This document shows positions 15,289 through 23,913 of a stretch of 64,000 bases of DNA, in pieces. The stretch's first letter is position 1. Every line of letters starts with the position of its first letter. The stretch lies in NCBI GenBank assembly GCA_900763685.1, contig CAAFLF010000007.1, positions 1 through 64,000 on the forward strand, given 5' to 3'. The position numbers and the translations under genes were made by a program. Origin of the DNA: an uncultured Oscillospiraceae bacterium (GTDB taxonomy: Bacteria > Bacillota > Clostridia > Oscillospirales > Oscillospiraceae). The notes under the pieces are model-generated. The model saw only the letters and a list, made by a program, of their open reading frames with translations, made no database searches and was not told the DNA's origin.

Positions 15289-16647
15289 ATGAAAACACTG
15301 CTGCGGGGCGGCACCGTTGTGAACGCCGACGGCGCCCGCCGCCTGGATGTCCTGCTGGAGGGGGAGAAGATCCTCCAGGTGGGCCGGAGGCTCTCCGGCG
15401 CCGACGAGACGGTGGATGTCACCGGCTGCCTGCTCTTCCCCGGCTTTGTGGATGGCCGGACCCACTTCGGTCCCGGCGGCCAGACCGCCCCGGCGGATGA
15501 CTTCGCCTCCGGCACCCGCTCCGCCCTCCGGGGCGGCACCACCACGGTGGTGGACTTCGCCTGCCCCCAGGGGGACGAGACCCTTGCGGACGCCCTGCGC
15601 CGCCGCCAGCGGGAGGCCGACGGCCGCTCCTACTGTGACTACGGCTTCCACATGACCCTCCCCCGCTGGGACGAGACCATTCGATCCCAGCTGCCGGAGG
15701 TCTTCGCCGCCGGTGTCTCCTCCTTCCGCTTCTACCTGGACTGGGCCCATCCCCTGGACGACGGGGCCCTGTACCTGGCCCTCAAGTACCTCAAGCGCCT
15801 GGGCGGCGTCGCCGCCTTCCACTGTGAGAACGGCTCCCTCATCGCCGCCATGGAGCGGGAGCGCCTGGCCGCCGGCAAGACCGGCGCCGCCGGCTATCCC
15901 ATGACCCATCCCGAGGCGGCGGAGGCCGAGGCCGTGGGCCGCCTCCTCCGCCTCGCCCAGGCGGCGGACGCCCCGGTGATCCTCAGCCCCATCACCTGCC
16001 GGGAATCCCTCCTGGAGCTGGAGCGGGCCCGCCAGCGGGGCCAGAGCGCCTACGCCACCACCTGCCCCCAGTACCTCCTCCTGGATGACAGCGTCTACTA
16101 CGAGGGGGAAAACGCCAGCCGCTATGTCTGCTCCCCGCCCCTCCGGGACCGGAGCCAGCAGGAGCCCCTCTGGAAGGCCCTCCGCCGGGACAGCGTCCAG
16201 GCCGTGGCCAGCAGCCACCGCGCCTTCACCCTCCGGCAGAAGGAGACCGACCCCCAGGACTTCACCGCCATCCCCGCGGGGCTCCCCGGGGCGGAGAACC
16301 GGGGCGAGCTCCTCTACACCTTCGGCGTCAGCGCCCGGCGCCTCGCGCCGGAGGACCTCTGCCGTGTCCTCTCGGAAGCTCCCGCCCGCCTCTGCGGCCT
16401 CTACCCCAAAAAGGGCGTCCTCCAGCCCGGCAGCGACGCCGACATCGTGGTCTACGATCCCCGGGCCAGCCACGTGATTCGGGCGGACGACAGCCTCTCC
16501 CGCTCGGATTATAACCCCTACGAGGGCTTCGTCACCTCCGGCGGCGTCACCCAGGTCTACCTCCGGGGCCGCCTGGCCGTGGACCAGGGCGCCGTCCTCC
16601 CCGCCCCCGACGGCCGCTACCTCCCCCGAGGCAAAAACAGCCTCTGA
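15289..16647 (+). CDS. dihydropyrimidinase/D-hydantoinase homologue lacking metal ligands (probable pseudoenzyme)
   Basis: Full-length (452 residues) cyclic amidohydrolase fold, clearly dihydropyrimidinase-like (GGTTTVVDF, CPQYLLLDDSVY, CSPPLR). The binuclear metal centre is largely missing. DxHxH is DGRTH (first His replaced by Arg57), the carboxylated Lys is Arg147 (SSFRFYL), the third His is Pro234 (ILSPITC) and the Asp is Ser309 (ASSHRAF). Only His59 and His178 (FHCENG) remain. The frame is intact, so selection seems to keep the protein, as in the non-catalytic CRMP relatives. ATG with GGGAGGA site; no pyrimidine genes nearby. A scaffold or ligand-binding role, or new chemistry, is possible. 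Confidence 0.85.
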   Translation: MKTLLRGGTVVNADGARRLDVLLEGEKILQVGRRLSGADETVDVTGCLLFPGFVDGRTHFGPGGQTAPADDFASGTRSALRGGTTTVVDFACPQGDETLADALRRRQREADGRSYCDYGFHMTLPRWDETIRSQLPEVFAAGVSSFRFYLDWAHPLDDGALYLALKYLKRLGGVAAFHCENGSLIAAMERERLAAGKTGAAGYPMTHPEAAEAEAVGRLLRLAQAADAPVILSPITCRESLLELERARQRGQSAYATTCPQYLLLDDSVYYEGENASRYVCSPPLRDRSQQEPLWKALRRDSVQAVASSHRAFTLRQKETDPQDFTAIPAGLPGAENRGELLYTFGVSARRLAPEDLCRVLSEAPARLCGLYPKKGVLQPGSDADIVVYDPRASHVIRADDSLSRSDYNPYEGFVTSGGVTQVYLRGRLAVDQGAVLPAPDGRYLPRGKNSL

Positions 16648-16695
16648 CTCCCCCCAGCGCCTCGCCCCCCGGCGGGGCGCTCTCCCTCCGCGTAA

Positions 16696-16737
16696 AAAGC
16701 CCTCAGGGACCGCTTCCCGGCGGTCCCTGAGGGCTTT
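16696..16737. terminator. bidirectional terminator between convergent genes
   Basis: Stem AAGCCCTCAGGGACCG/CGGTCCCTGAGGGCTT with T-runs on both strands, serving the amidohydrolase-like gene and the DUF4330 gene. Confidence 0.85.
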
Positions 16738-16760
16738 CTTTTCTCTCTTTTAAAACGCGC

Positions 16761-17249
16761 TTACCCCTGGGCCTCGTCCACCCATTCCACATCGATGATC
16801 TGGGTGTCCTTGAACTCGATGTACTGGCTCTTGAGGATGTAGTCGCTCTTGCCTACCCGGACCTCCTGCTTGCCGATCTCGGTCTTAATGGCGGCGGTGG
16901 CGGGGATGTTGGCCTCCACGGTGAAGTAGAGGTTGACGCTGTGGGGGTCCAGGACCCACTCACCGTCCGGCCCCAGCACGTAGTAGTCCTCCCGCTCCAC
17001 GCTCTGGATGTAGCCGTCGTAGAGGGCGCCGGAGGCCATCAGCTGGGAGGGCAGGTGGGCCTTGGTGGTCTCATAGAGGGCGGCGTCCACTCCCTCGCAG
17101 AGGACGGTGTAGCGGACGGTGACGGTGTTGGTCTCGGCGCTGCCGCCGCTCCGGTTCAGGTACTTGCCGCCGACAAAGGCCACCACCAGCACGATGAGGA
17201 CCACAGCGATGATATCCACGATGTTGAACTTGTGCTTCTTCTGTTCCAT
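16761..17249 (-). CDS. DUF4330 membrane-anchored protein
   Basis: 162 residues: basic N-terminus with KKHKFNIVDIIAVVLIVLV, one membrane helix (about residues 11-29), and an extracytoplasmic domain with VRYTVLCEGVD and alternating beta segments. The KFNIVD lead-in and length match DUF4330. Function unknown; the topology fits a surface-polymer accessory protein, and it is divergent from the GT4-CsaB gene, as often seen in Clostridia. Start at 17249 gives AAGGAG an 8-nt spacing; the ATG two codons upstream is too close to the site. Confidence 0.82.
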   Translation of the reverse strand: MEQKKHKFNIVDIIAVVLIVLVVAFVGGKYLNRSGGSAETNTVTVRYTVLCEGVDAALYETTKAHLPSQLMASGALYDGYIQSVEREDYYVLGPDGEWVLDPHSVNLYFTVEANIPATAAIKTEIGKQEVRVGKSDYILKSQYIEFKDTQIIDVEWVDEAQG

Positions 17250-17275
17250 GCTCATAACTCCTTCGGCGGCGCGCC

Positions 17276-17302
17276 TTGACCGCCGCGCCTTCCCATTGTA
17301 TA
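17276..17302 (+). promoter_or_regulatory. probable promoter of the GT4-CsaB gene
   Basis: TATAAT at 17297-17302 with TTGACC 15 nt upstream (short spacing). A 118-nt leader with a CGGTAC/GTACCG inverted repeat follows before the AGGAAAGG site. Confidence 0.45.
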
Positions 17303-17419
17303 ATATCGGAATCAGGCGTCGGAAGGACGCCGGTACGGGAAACGTACTCCTGGTATTGTACCGTATTTCTCCGGAATACACAAGCCCAAATTCCGCGCCG
17401 CGGAGGAAAGGTGTTTTCT

Positions 17420-19645
17420 ATGAAGGTCATCCATCTCATCAGCGGCGGCGACTCCGGCGGGGCCAAGACCCACGTCCTCAGCCTGCTGCGAAACCTCAAC
17501 GAGACCATCACCGCCCAGCTGGTCTGCTTCCGGGACGGTCCCTTCGCCGAGGAGGCCCGCTCTCTCGGTATCCCTGTGGAGATCATGGGCGGCAACAACA
17601 TCCCCCGCCTCCGCCGCCAGCTGACATCCTACATCAAAGAGGGCGGCTACCAGCTCATCCACTGCCACGGCAGCCGGGCCAACATGGTGGGCGCCCTCCT
17701 GCGGGGCAGCACCGGCCTCCCGGTGGTGAGCACCGTCCACAGTGACTATCGGCTCGACTACATGGGCCGCCCCTTCGCCCGCCTCACCTTCGGGGCCATC
17801 AACGCCTGGGCCCTCCGGAAGCTGGACTACCGCGTCGGCGTCTCGGACGCCATGGTGGACCTCCTCATCTCCCGGGGCTTCGCTCCCGACCGCTTCTACG
17901 CCATCTACAACGGCATCGACTTCGCCCCCGCCCCGCCCCAGGGGGACCGGCTCTCCTACCTCCGCTCCCTGGGGGCGGACGTGGACGAGAACAGCGTGGT
18001 GGTGGGCATCGCCGCCCGATTAAACCCCGTGAAGGACATGTCCACCCTGGTCCGGGGCTTCGCTCTGGCCCATGAGGCCTGCCCCCGCCTCCGGCTGGTC
18101 ATCGCCGGGGACGGCGAGGAGCGGGAGAAGCTGGGCGAACTGGCAAAGGAGCTGGGGGTGGAGAAAGAGGTCACCTTCGCCGGCTGGATCAGCGGCGGCA
18201 TGGACCGCTTCTACTCCGCCCTGGACATCAACGCCCTCACCTCCCTCTCCGAGACCTTCCCCTATGCCCTGACCGAGGGGGCCCGCTTCCACCTGGCCAC
18301 CGTGGCCACCGCCGTGGGCGGCATCCCCTACCTCATCGACCAGGATGTCAGCGGCTACCTCTTCACCCCCGGGGACGCCGAGACCCTGGGCAAGCGCCTG
18401 GCGGCCCTGGGCAATGACGACGCCCTCCGCCGCGACATGGGGGAAAAGCTCTACGAAAAGGCCTCCCGGGACTTCTCCATCCAGAAGACCGTGGACACCC
18501 AGCTCCACATCTACCAGGAGATCCTCCGCCGCTGCCATCGGGAGAGGAAGGCCCGGGACGGCGTGGTGATCTGCGGGGCCTACGGCCGGGGCAACGCCGG
18601 GGACGACGCCATTCTGGACGCCATCCTCCAGGAGGTGCGCTCCCTGGACCCGGACATGCCGGTGACCGTCCTCTCCAAGGACCCCGCCGCCACCCGCCTC
18701 ACCTACCGGGTCCGCTCCATCCACCGCTCCCATGTCCTCTCCTGGCGGCACGCCATGCGGAAAAGCGTCCTCTACATCAACGGCGGCGGCAGCCTCATCC
18801 AGGATGTCACCTCCCGCCGCTCCCTCTGGTACTATCTCTATAACATCCGCTCCGCCCACGCCCTGGGCTGCCGGGTGCAGATGTACGGCTGCGGCATCGG
18901 CCCCGTGACGCGGGAGAAGCACCGCCGCATGGCCGCCCGGACCTTGAACGATTGCGTGGACATCATCACCCTGCGGGAGCCGGACTCCCAGGCGGAGCTC
19001 CAGGCCATGGGCGTCACCAAGCCCCGGATCCTCCTCACCGCCGACCCGGCCCTGACCCTCTCCGCCGCCACGGAGGATGAGACCGACAGCGTCCTCCTCC
19101 GGGCCGGGATCCCGCCCCACGGCCGCTACCTCTGTTTCGCCCTGCGCCGCTGGCCGGGCTTTGAGGAGGCCGCCCCCGCCATCCGCGCCGCCGCGGCCTA
19201 CGCCTACGAGACCTACGGCCTCACCCCGGTCTTCCTCTCGGTGGAGAAGCACCTGGACCCCGGCGCCGGACGGGTCGCGGCGAATGGCCTCACCGTCCCC
19301 CACTACTTCCTGGACGACGCCGGCAAGGCCGGCACCATCATCGGCGCCCTCTCCCGGATGGAGGCCGTGGTCTCCATGCGCCTCCACGCCCTGATCTTCG
19401 CCGCCGGGCAGGGCATCCCCCTGGTGGGCATCGTCTACGATCCCAAGGTCTCCGCCTTCCTCCGCTACATCGGGCAGGAGCAGTTTGAGGACCTCAGCGC
19501 CCTGACGGAGGAGAGCCTCCGCCGCATGATCGACCGGGCCGTGGAGCAGTCCCACGACCGGGCCGCCCAGGCCGCCGCCGTGCGGCGCCTCCAGGCCATG
19601 GAGCACCGCAACGTCCAGGCCGCCCGGTCCCTCCTGGAGGGCTGA
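17420..19645 (+). CDS. csaB: fusion of family 4 glycosyltransferase and CsaB-like polysaccharide pyruvyl transferase
   Basis: 741 residues. Residues 1-375 are a GT4 glycosyltransferase: nucleotide-sugar binding N-domain (GGDSGGAKTH), ARLNPVKD, and the E-x7-E-like SETFPYALTEG at 277-287. Residues 381-741 are a pyruvyl transferase with the GNAGDDA signature (391-397), GGGSLIQD and SMRLHALIFA. CsaB pyruvylates the secondary wall polymer that holds SLH-domain proteins, so this fusion may both build and pyruvylate that polymer. ATG at 17420 follows GGAGGAAAGG; the longer frame upstream contains the promoter. Single gene with a terminator. Confidence 0.9.
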   Translation: MKVIHLISGGDSGGAKTHVLSLLRNLNETITAQLVCFRDGPFAEEARSLGIPVEIMGGNNIPRLRRQLTSYIKEGGYQLIHCHGSRANMVGALLRGSTGLPVVSTVHSDYRLDYMGRPFARLTFGAINAWALRKLDYRVGVSDAMVDLLISRGFAPDRFYAIYNGIDFAPAPPQGDRLSYLRSLGADVDENSVVVGIAARLNPVKDMSTLVRGFALAHEACPRLRLVIAGDGEEREKLGELAKELGVEKEVTFAGWISGGMDRFYSALDINALTSLSETFPYALTEGARFHLATVATAVGGIPYLIDQDVSGYLFTPGDAETLGKRLAALGNDDALRRDMGEKLYEKASRDFSIQKTVDTQLHIYQEILRRCHRERKARDGVVICGAYGRGNAGDDAILDAILQEVRSLDPDMPVTVLSKDPAATRLTYRVRSIHRSHVLSWRHAMRKSVLYINGGGSLIQDVTSRRSLWYYLYNIRSAHALGCRVQMYGCGIGPVTREKHRRMAARTLNDCVDIITLREPDSQAELQAMGVTKPRILLTADPALTLSAATEDETDSVLLRAGIPPHGRYLCFALRRWPGFEEAAPAIRAAAAYAYETYGLTPVFLSVEKHLDPGAGRVAANGLTVPHYFLDDAGKAGTIIGALSRMEAVVSMRLHALIFAAGQGIPLVGIVYDPKVSAFLRYIGQEQFEDLSALTEESLRRMIDRAVEQSHDRAAQAAAVRRLQAMEHRNVQAARSLLEG

Positions 19646-19661
19646 GCGCGAAATGAGCGAA

Positions 19662-19692
19662 AAAGAGCCGCAGGCATAGCCCGCGGCTCTTT
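19662..19692. terminator. bidirectional terminator
   Basis: AAAGAGCCGC/GCGGCTCTTT stem between convergent genes, with A-run before and T-rich sequence after. Confidence 0.75.
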
Positions 19693-19714
19693 CCTTATCC
19701 CTCTCTCAAGGCGC

Positions 19715-20221
19715 TCACTTGATGGTGTAGCTCCCCCGGACCAGCACCTTCACGGTGCCGCTGCCGGCCTTCACGCCCCGGCCCTCGATGGTCATCATGT
19801 AGAGATGGTTCTTCACGAGAGCCTTGCCGTTCTCCAGGGTCCCCCCGGTAGTCTCGTCGATGAGTCCCGGGGTGGAGGGCGAGACGCAGGTCGCGCCGCC
19901 CACCCGCAGCATCACCTCGCAGCCGATGTCCCCCACCAGGGTCTTCCCGGCGGGGATGGTCACCACGGCGAAGCTGCTGGCGGTCCCCGCGGAGCCGCCG
20001 CCGGAGCCCAGCTTCCCGTCGATGTAGGCCGTGAGGCTCGCGTTCCGGCTGGACACCGCCTCGTCGATCCGCTTCTGCACGGCGGCCAGGAAGGTCTCGT
20101 TTAAGTAGCTGAGGGTCACCAGGGGATCGTCCGCGGTGCCCGCCCCGGCGGCCGCCGCCGGCAGGCAGACAGCCAGCCCCAGCAGGGCGGCGGTGAGGAT
20201 CAACGCAATCTTTCTTCTCAT
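19715..20221 (-). CDS. secreted protein of unknown function, 168 aa
   Basis: Signal peptide (residues 1-25, LPAAAAG) followed by TADDPLVTLSYLNETFLAAV, a helix and a beta-rich C-terminal part (GKTLVGDIGCEVMLRVGG; KVLVRGSYTIK). The DPLVT-SYL-N phrase recurs in exported proteins of spore-forming Clostridia that I recognise only as hypothetical. Good AAAGGAG site. Last gene on the minus strand after mazF, 61 nt downstream, so co-transcription is likely. Confidence 0.72.
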   Translation of the reverse strand: MRRKIALILTAALLGLAVCLPAAAAGAGTADDPLVTLSYLNETFLAAVQKRIDEAVSSRNASLTAYIDGKLGSGGGSAGTASSFAVVTIPAGKTLVGDIGCEVMLRVGGATCVSPSTPGLIDETTGGTLENGKALVKNHLYMMTIEGRGVKAGSGTVKVLVRGSYTIK

Positions 20222-20282
20222 TTGGCAGCTCTCCTTTGTATCCCTCTCCGCCGGGAAGGTCCCCCTTCCCGGCGGAGCGTTT

Positions 20283-20651
20283 CTATACCATTCGTTGATG
20301 CGGCAGGCCGAAGCTCACCGCGATGGCGAGGTCGATCTTCTCCATCAGCCTCTCGTCCACCCGGCCCATCCGTTCCCGCAGGCGCTTTTTGTCCAGGGTG
20401 CGCACCTGTTCCAGAAGGACGGTGGAGGTCTTGCTGAGACCGCAGCTCTCATCCACCGGGATCTCGATGTGGGTGGGGAGCCGGGCCTTGCCGGTCTGGG
20501 AGGTAATGGCGGCCGCGATAACGGTGGGGCTGTAGCGGTTGCCGGTATCGTTCTGGATGATCAGCACCGGCCGGACCCCGCCCTGCTCGCTGCCCACCAC
20601 CGGCGAGAGGTCGGCGTAGTAGATCTCGCCGCGTCTGACAGTTGTCTCCAC
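20283..20651 (-). CDS. mazF: MazF/NdoA-type endoribonuclease toxin (PemK family)
   Basis: 122 residues, the usual length. MazF signature: [29 protein letters not shown], and [15 protein letters not shown]. Family members cleave mRNA at short motifs and are inhibited by MazE. In Bacillus the gene pair sits just downstream of alr, exactly this neighbourhood, but here the 167 nt between alr and mazF hold no antitoxin frame that I can find. GTG start, weak site (GGAG about 11 nt upstream). Confidence 0.92.
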   Translation of the reverse strand: METTVRRGEIYYADLSPVVGSEQGGVRPVLIIQNDTGNRYSPTVIAAAITSQTGKARLPTHIEIPVDESCGLSKTSTVLLEQVRTLDKKRLRERMGRVDERLMEKIDLAIAVSFGLPHQRMV

Positions 20652-20818
20652 TTGCGTTCACACTCCGCTGAAAAGAAGTACCCGTTCCCGCGCTCCGGCG
20701 GGAAGGCCACTCTCATTGTCCCACACGGCGGCGAAGTTTATACCGCCGGATGGAACTTCCGGGCAGGACGCCTCCCTGCCCCGTTCTCAGTGTACGCGAA
20801 CGCGCCTTGTCCGGTCCC

Positions 20819-21988
20819 TCACTCCATGATCCGCAGCTCCCGGGCGATCTCCTTCCCCTCGCTGAGGTAAACTCTCGGCACCCGCTTGGAAACGGCGCAG
20901 GTGAGCTCATAGGGGATGGTCCCCAGGATCGCGGCCAGGTCATCCACCCTCTGCCGCTGGCCGAAGATCTCCACCGTGTCCCCCACATGGACGTCCGGCA
21001 GCCCCGTGAGGTCCACCATGCACATATCCATGCAGATCCGGCCGAGAAGGGGGGCGCGCCCCCGCTCCGTCACCACGCTCATCCTGCCGGAGAGCCCCCG
21101 GAAGAAGCCGTCGGCGTAGCCGATGGGCAGCACGCCCACTCTCGTCCGCCCCTCCGTCCGGAAGGTCCGCCCATAGCTCACGGAGGTCCCGTCGTCAAAG
21201 ACCTTGATGGTGGAGACGCAGGATTTCAGCGCCATCACCGGCCGTAGGCCCAGGGCCTCGGCGTCGTCCCCCGCGCCGTAGAGCGCGATGCCCGGCCGCA
21301 CCATGTCAAGATAGGTCTCCGGGTACCGGGCCAGGGCCCCGCTGTTGGCGCAGTGGCGGATGGCGAAGCGGCAGCCCCTTGTCTCCAGCGCGTCCAGCAC
21401 GGCGGTGAACACCGCGAACTGCTCTTTCGTGTAGGCCACACTCTCCGCGTCATCCATGTCCGAGGAGGAGAAGTGGGTGAAGATGCCCTCCGCCTCCAGC
21501 CCCGGCAGTGCGCAGGAGGCCGCGATGGCGGCGACCCCCGTCTCAAAGTGCTCCCCCCGGACCAGAAAGCCCAGCCGGCTCATGCCGGTATCCACCTTGA
21601 TGTGGACCTTCAGCGTCCCGTTGGCCTCCGCCGCCGCGGCGCTGTACTCCTCCGCCTTGGCCTGGGCGGAGACGGTCTGGGTGATGCCGTAGCGGATGAG
21701 CTCCGGCACCATGGCCGGGGGCGTGTGCCCCAGGATGAGGATGGGCATGGCGATGCCCTTCCCCCGGAGCTCCCGGGCCTCGTCCAGGCTGGAGACGGCC
21801 AGGTAATCCGCCCCCAGCTCCTCCAGCTTCCGGGCGATCCAGACCGCCCCGTGGCCGTAGGCGTCGGCCTTCACCACGCCGAGATACTTGACCCCCGGCC
21901 CGATCTTCCTTCTCGCCTGATGGTAGTTGTGGGCCAGGGCGTCCAGGTCGATCTCCGCCCAGGTCCTTCGTAAAATCCTATCCTCCAT
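20819..21988 (-). CDS. alr: alanine racemase
   Basis: PLP-dependent enzyme interconverting L- and D-alanine for peptidoglycan. Lys40 in VVKADAYGHG binds PLP, RHCANSGAL and VRPGIALYG are typical, and SVSYGRTF contains the second catalytic Tyr. 389 residues, full length, ATG start at TWAEIDLDAL context. Located between the GerS-like lipoprotein and mazF on the minus strand, which matches the gerS-alr2 pairing known in Clostridioides difficile. Confidence 0.96.
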   Translation of the reverse strand: MEDRILRRTWAEIDLDALAHNYHQARRKIGPGVKYLGVVKADAYGHGAVWIARKLEELGADYLAVSSLDEARELRGKGIAMPILILGHTPPAMVPELIRYGITQTVSAQAKAEEYSAAAAEANGTLKVHIKVDTGMSRLGFLVRGEHFETGVAAIAASCALPGLEAEGIFTHFSSSDMDDAESVAYTKEQFAVFTAVLDALETRGCRFAIRHCANSGALARYPETYLDMVRPGIALYGAGDDAEALGLRPVMALKSCVSTIKVFDDGTSVSYGRTFRTEGRTRVGVLPIGYADGFFRGLSGRMSVVTERGRAPLLGRICMDMCMVDLTGLPDVHVGDTVEIFGQRQRVDDLAAILGTIPYELTCAVSKRVPRVYLSEGKEIARELRIME

Positions 21989-22055
21989 GGAGGGTCGTCA
22001 CCTTTCCCCGCGCCCGTTTCCCGGGCGTTTCTCTCCGGCGCCGGCGTTCCCGGCG

Positions 22056-22670
22056 TCAGTCCGTATTCCTGTCTATTGTATCACAGTTCTCCCCAAAGGT
22101 AAAGTCCGTAAACGCCGCCTTCAGAAGGACTTCCCCCTCCGCGGCGATCTCGCCGTAGACCGGGACGCCGTCCCCCTCCCGGAGATAGAGGGTGGAGACG
22201 ATCTTGCCGCCCTCCCGTCCCGTCCGGTCCAGCTCCAGCCGGAGGCAGGGCTCGCCCTCGACCTCCTCCCGGCTCTCGGCGAGGAGCCAGCCCTCCCGCA
22301 GCGCCGCCATCAGCTCCGGCAGGCACTCCATGGGGGAGAGCTTCTCCCCGCTGACGGTCCCGGCCCCCAGACAGAGGTCCTGATAACGCAGGCTCAGCGC
22401 CTCCCCGTCCAGCTCCGCTGTGACCCCCGCCGCCGTCTCCGGCGCCAGGACCTCCACCGTGGTGACGCCCTCGGGGTCATACCCGCAGCGCAGGGTGAAG
22501 TCCCCCACGATCCCGTCCTCCCCACTTAGGCGGACCTCCGCCGTCATGGCGCAGCCCGCCATCTCCCGGTAGGGCCGCAGCAGCGCCTCCGCCCCGCTCT
22601 CCTCCCCCGCGCCGCAGCCCATCAGCAGCAGGCACAGGGCCATCATCGGTACGCACGGTCCCTTGCGCAC
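22056..22670 (-). CDS. LolA-like lipoprotein, probable GerS-family germination protein
   Basis: 204-residue lipoprotein with lipobox LMGC (Cys19), followed by a beta-rich domain (FTLRCGYDPEGVTTVEVLAPE; EPCLRLELDRTG) typical of the LolA/LppX-type fold of clostridial GerS. In C. difficile gerS adjoins alr2 and is needed for cortex hydrolysis during germination; the same order occurs here. GTG start with AGGAGG 6 nt upstream; 14 nt after nnrD. Assignment to GerS rests on fold pattern plus context, not on a diagnostic motif. Confidence 0.65.
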   Translation of the reverse strand: MRKGPCVPMMALCLLLMGCGAGEESGAEALLRPYREMAGCAMTAEVRLSGEDGIVGDFTLRCGYDPEGVTTVEVLAPETAAGVTAELDGEALSLRYQDLCLGAGTVSGEKLSPMECLPELMAALREGWLLAESREEVEGEPCLRLELDRTGREGGKIVSTLYLREGDGVPVYGEIAAEGEVLLKAAFTDFTFGENCDTIDRNTD

Positions 22671-22685
22671 CCAATTCCTCCTTTT

Positions 22686-23546
22686 TTACTCCGTCAGCTC
22701 CCGGAAGGCCAGGGGCAGGCAGCTCAAAAGGTCCTCCGGCGTCATGGCGTACTCCGTCCAGGCCGCCGCGGCCAGGTCCCCGGCCCGCCCGTGGAGCCAG
22801 TTCCCCAGGGCCGCCGCCTGGGTGGGACTGGCCCCCTGGGCCAGGAGCGCCGCGATGAGCCCCGTGAGGACATCCCCGCTGCCGCCCTTGGCCATGCCGC
22901 AGTTCCCAGTGGCGTTCTCCAGCACCGTGCCCCAGGGCGTGGCCGTGAGGCTCCGGTGCCCCTTGAGTACCAGCCAGCACCCGTGATCCACGGCGAAGTC
23001 CCTCGCCGCCCGGACCCTTCCGCCGGAGAGGTCCCCGATCCGGGCGAACTCCCCCTCGTGGGGCGTCAGCACCGTGACCCGTCCCCGCCTTCCGTCCAGG
23101 ATATCTATATGCCCCGCCAGGGCGTTGATGCCATCGGCATCCAGCACCGCGGGCTTTTCCGTCTCCGAGAGCAGCCGCCGGATGAGCTCCGCCGTCTCCG
23201 CTCTCCGCCCCAAGCCCGGCCCCAGGGCCAGCACATCGCAGCGGGCAAGTTTTTCCCGGATGCCCTCCAGAGCCCGGAGGGAAAGCCCTCCGTCCTCCGC
23301 CGCCAGGGGAAAGGGCATGGCGGAGCCGCACTTCGCCGCCTCCACGGGCCAGATATCCTCCGGCACCCCCAGGTGAACGAGGCCGCAGCCGCCCCGGACG
23401 GCCCCCTCCGCCGCGAGCCACGCGGCCCCGGTATAGCCGACGCTCCCCGCCAGCGCCAGGACCTCTCCGAAAGTTCCCTTGTGGCCCTCCGGGTCCCGCT
23501 TTGGCAGCGCCTCCCGGGCGTAGTCCCGCTCCACCGTCCATTCCAT
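22686..23546 (-). CDS. nnrD: ADP-dependent NAD(P)H-hydrate dehydratase
   Basis: Repairs hydrated NAD(P)H. Ribokinase-like YjeF C-terminal domain: GTFGEVLALAGS, LALGPGLG, LDADGINAL, TPHEGEFARI and the GMAKGGSGDVLTG nucleotide loop. 286 residues, without the epimerase NnrE half, which often is fused in other bacteria. First gene of a minus-strand group nnrD, gerS-like, alr, mazF. Start ATG with GGGAGGA site. Confidence 0.93.
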   Translation of the reverse strand: MEWTVERDYAREALPKRDPEGHKGTFGEVLALAGSVGYTGAAWLAAEGAVRGGCGLVHLGVPEDIWPVEAAKCGSAMPFPLAAEDGGLSLRALEGIREKLARCDVLALGPGLGRRAETAELIRRLLSETEKPAVLDADGINALAGHIDILDGRRGRVTVLTPHEGEFARIGDLSGGRVRAARDFAVDHGCWLVLKGHRSLTATPWGTVLENATGNCGMAKGGSGDVLTGLIAALLAQGASPTQAAALGNWLHGRAGDLAAAAWTEYAMTPEDLLSCLPLAFRELTE

Positions 23547-23591
23547 GGCTGATCCTCCCTTTCCGGCTCCCGCCGTTCGTTTTCTCCCCCC

Positions 23592-23620
23592 ATTATACCC
23601 GTCCCCGCCCCCCGCCGCAA
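23592..23620 (-). promoter_or_regulatory. promoter of the nnrD-alr group
   Basis: Minus strand TTGCGG, 17-nt spacer, TATAAT, about 45 nt upstream of nnrD. The rest of the 367-nt divergent interval up to 23913 contains another plus-strand promoter-like pair at 23642-23670 (TTGCGT, 17 nt, TACAAT) and the promoter at 23795-23823. Confidence 0.7.
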
Positions 23621-23794
23621 GGCCGGGATGGGCCTCAAGCCTTGCGTTTTCCGCCGAAGCGTGCTACAATGCCCCCGGCGTCCGGGATCGTCTCTGGAAA
23701 AAGCTAGCGCCGCCGTTTCCTGCTTTTTCCTCCCATCCCCCCAAGATTTAATACATTTTTAAGGTTTTCCCGCCCCCATTCCCGGCGCGAAACC

Positions 23795-23823
23795 TTGCCT
23801 CCGGCGCTGAAATACGGTATAAT
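23795..23823 (+). promoter_or_regulatory. promoter of the acyltransferase-like/ligase pair
   Basis: TTGCCT, 17-nt spacer, perfect TATAAT; 90 nt before the ATG. Confidence 0.75.
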
Positions 23824-23913
23824 GTGGCGTTGGTCCCCGGACCGACACGCCCATCCCAAAGAAATGGCGGCACTCCGCCGCCCCCGCCTCCGGCGGGAGA
23901 AAGAAGGACAGTT

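Noticed and set aside
20652..20818. MazE-type antitoxin gene before mazF
   Set aside because: The only ATG frame runs out of phase through mazF and has no antitoxin features.
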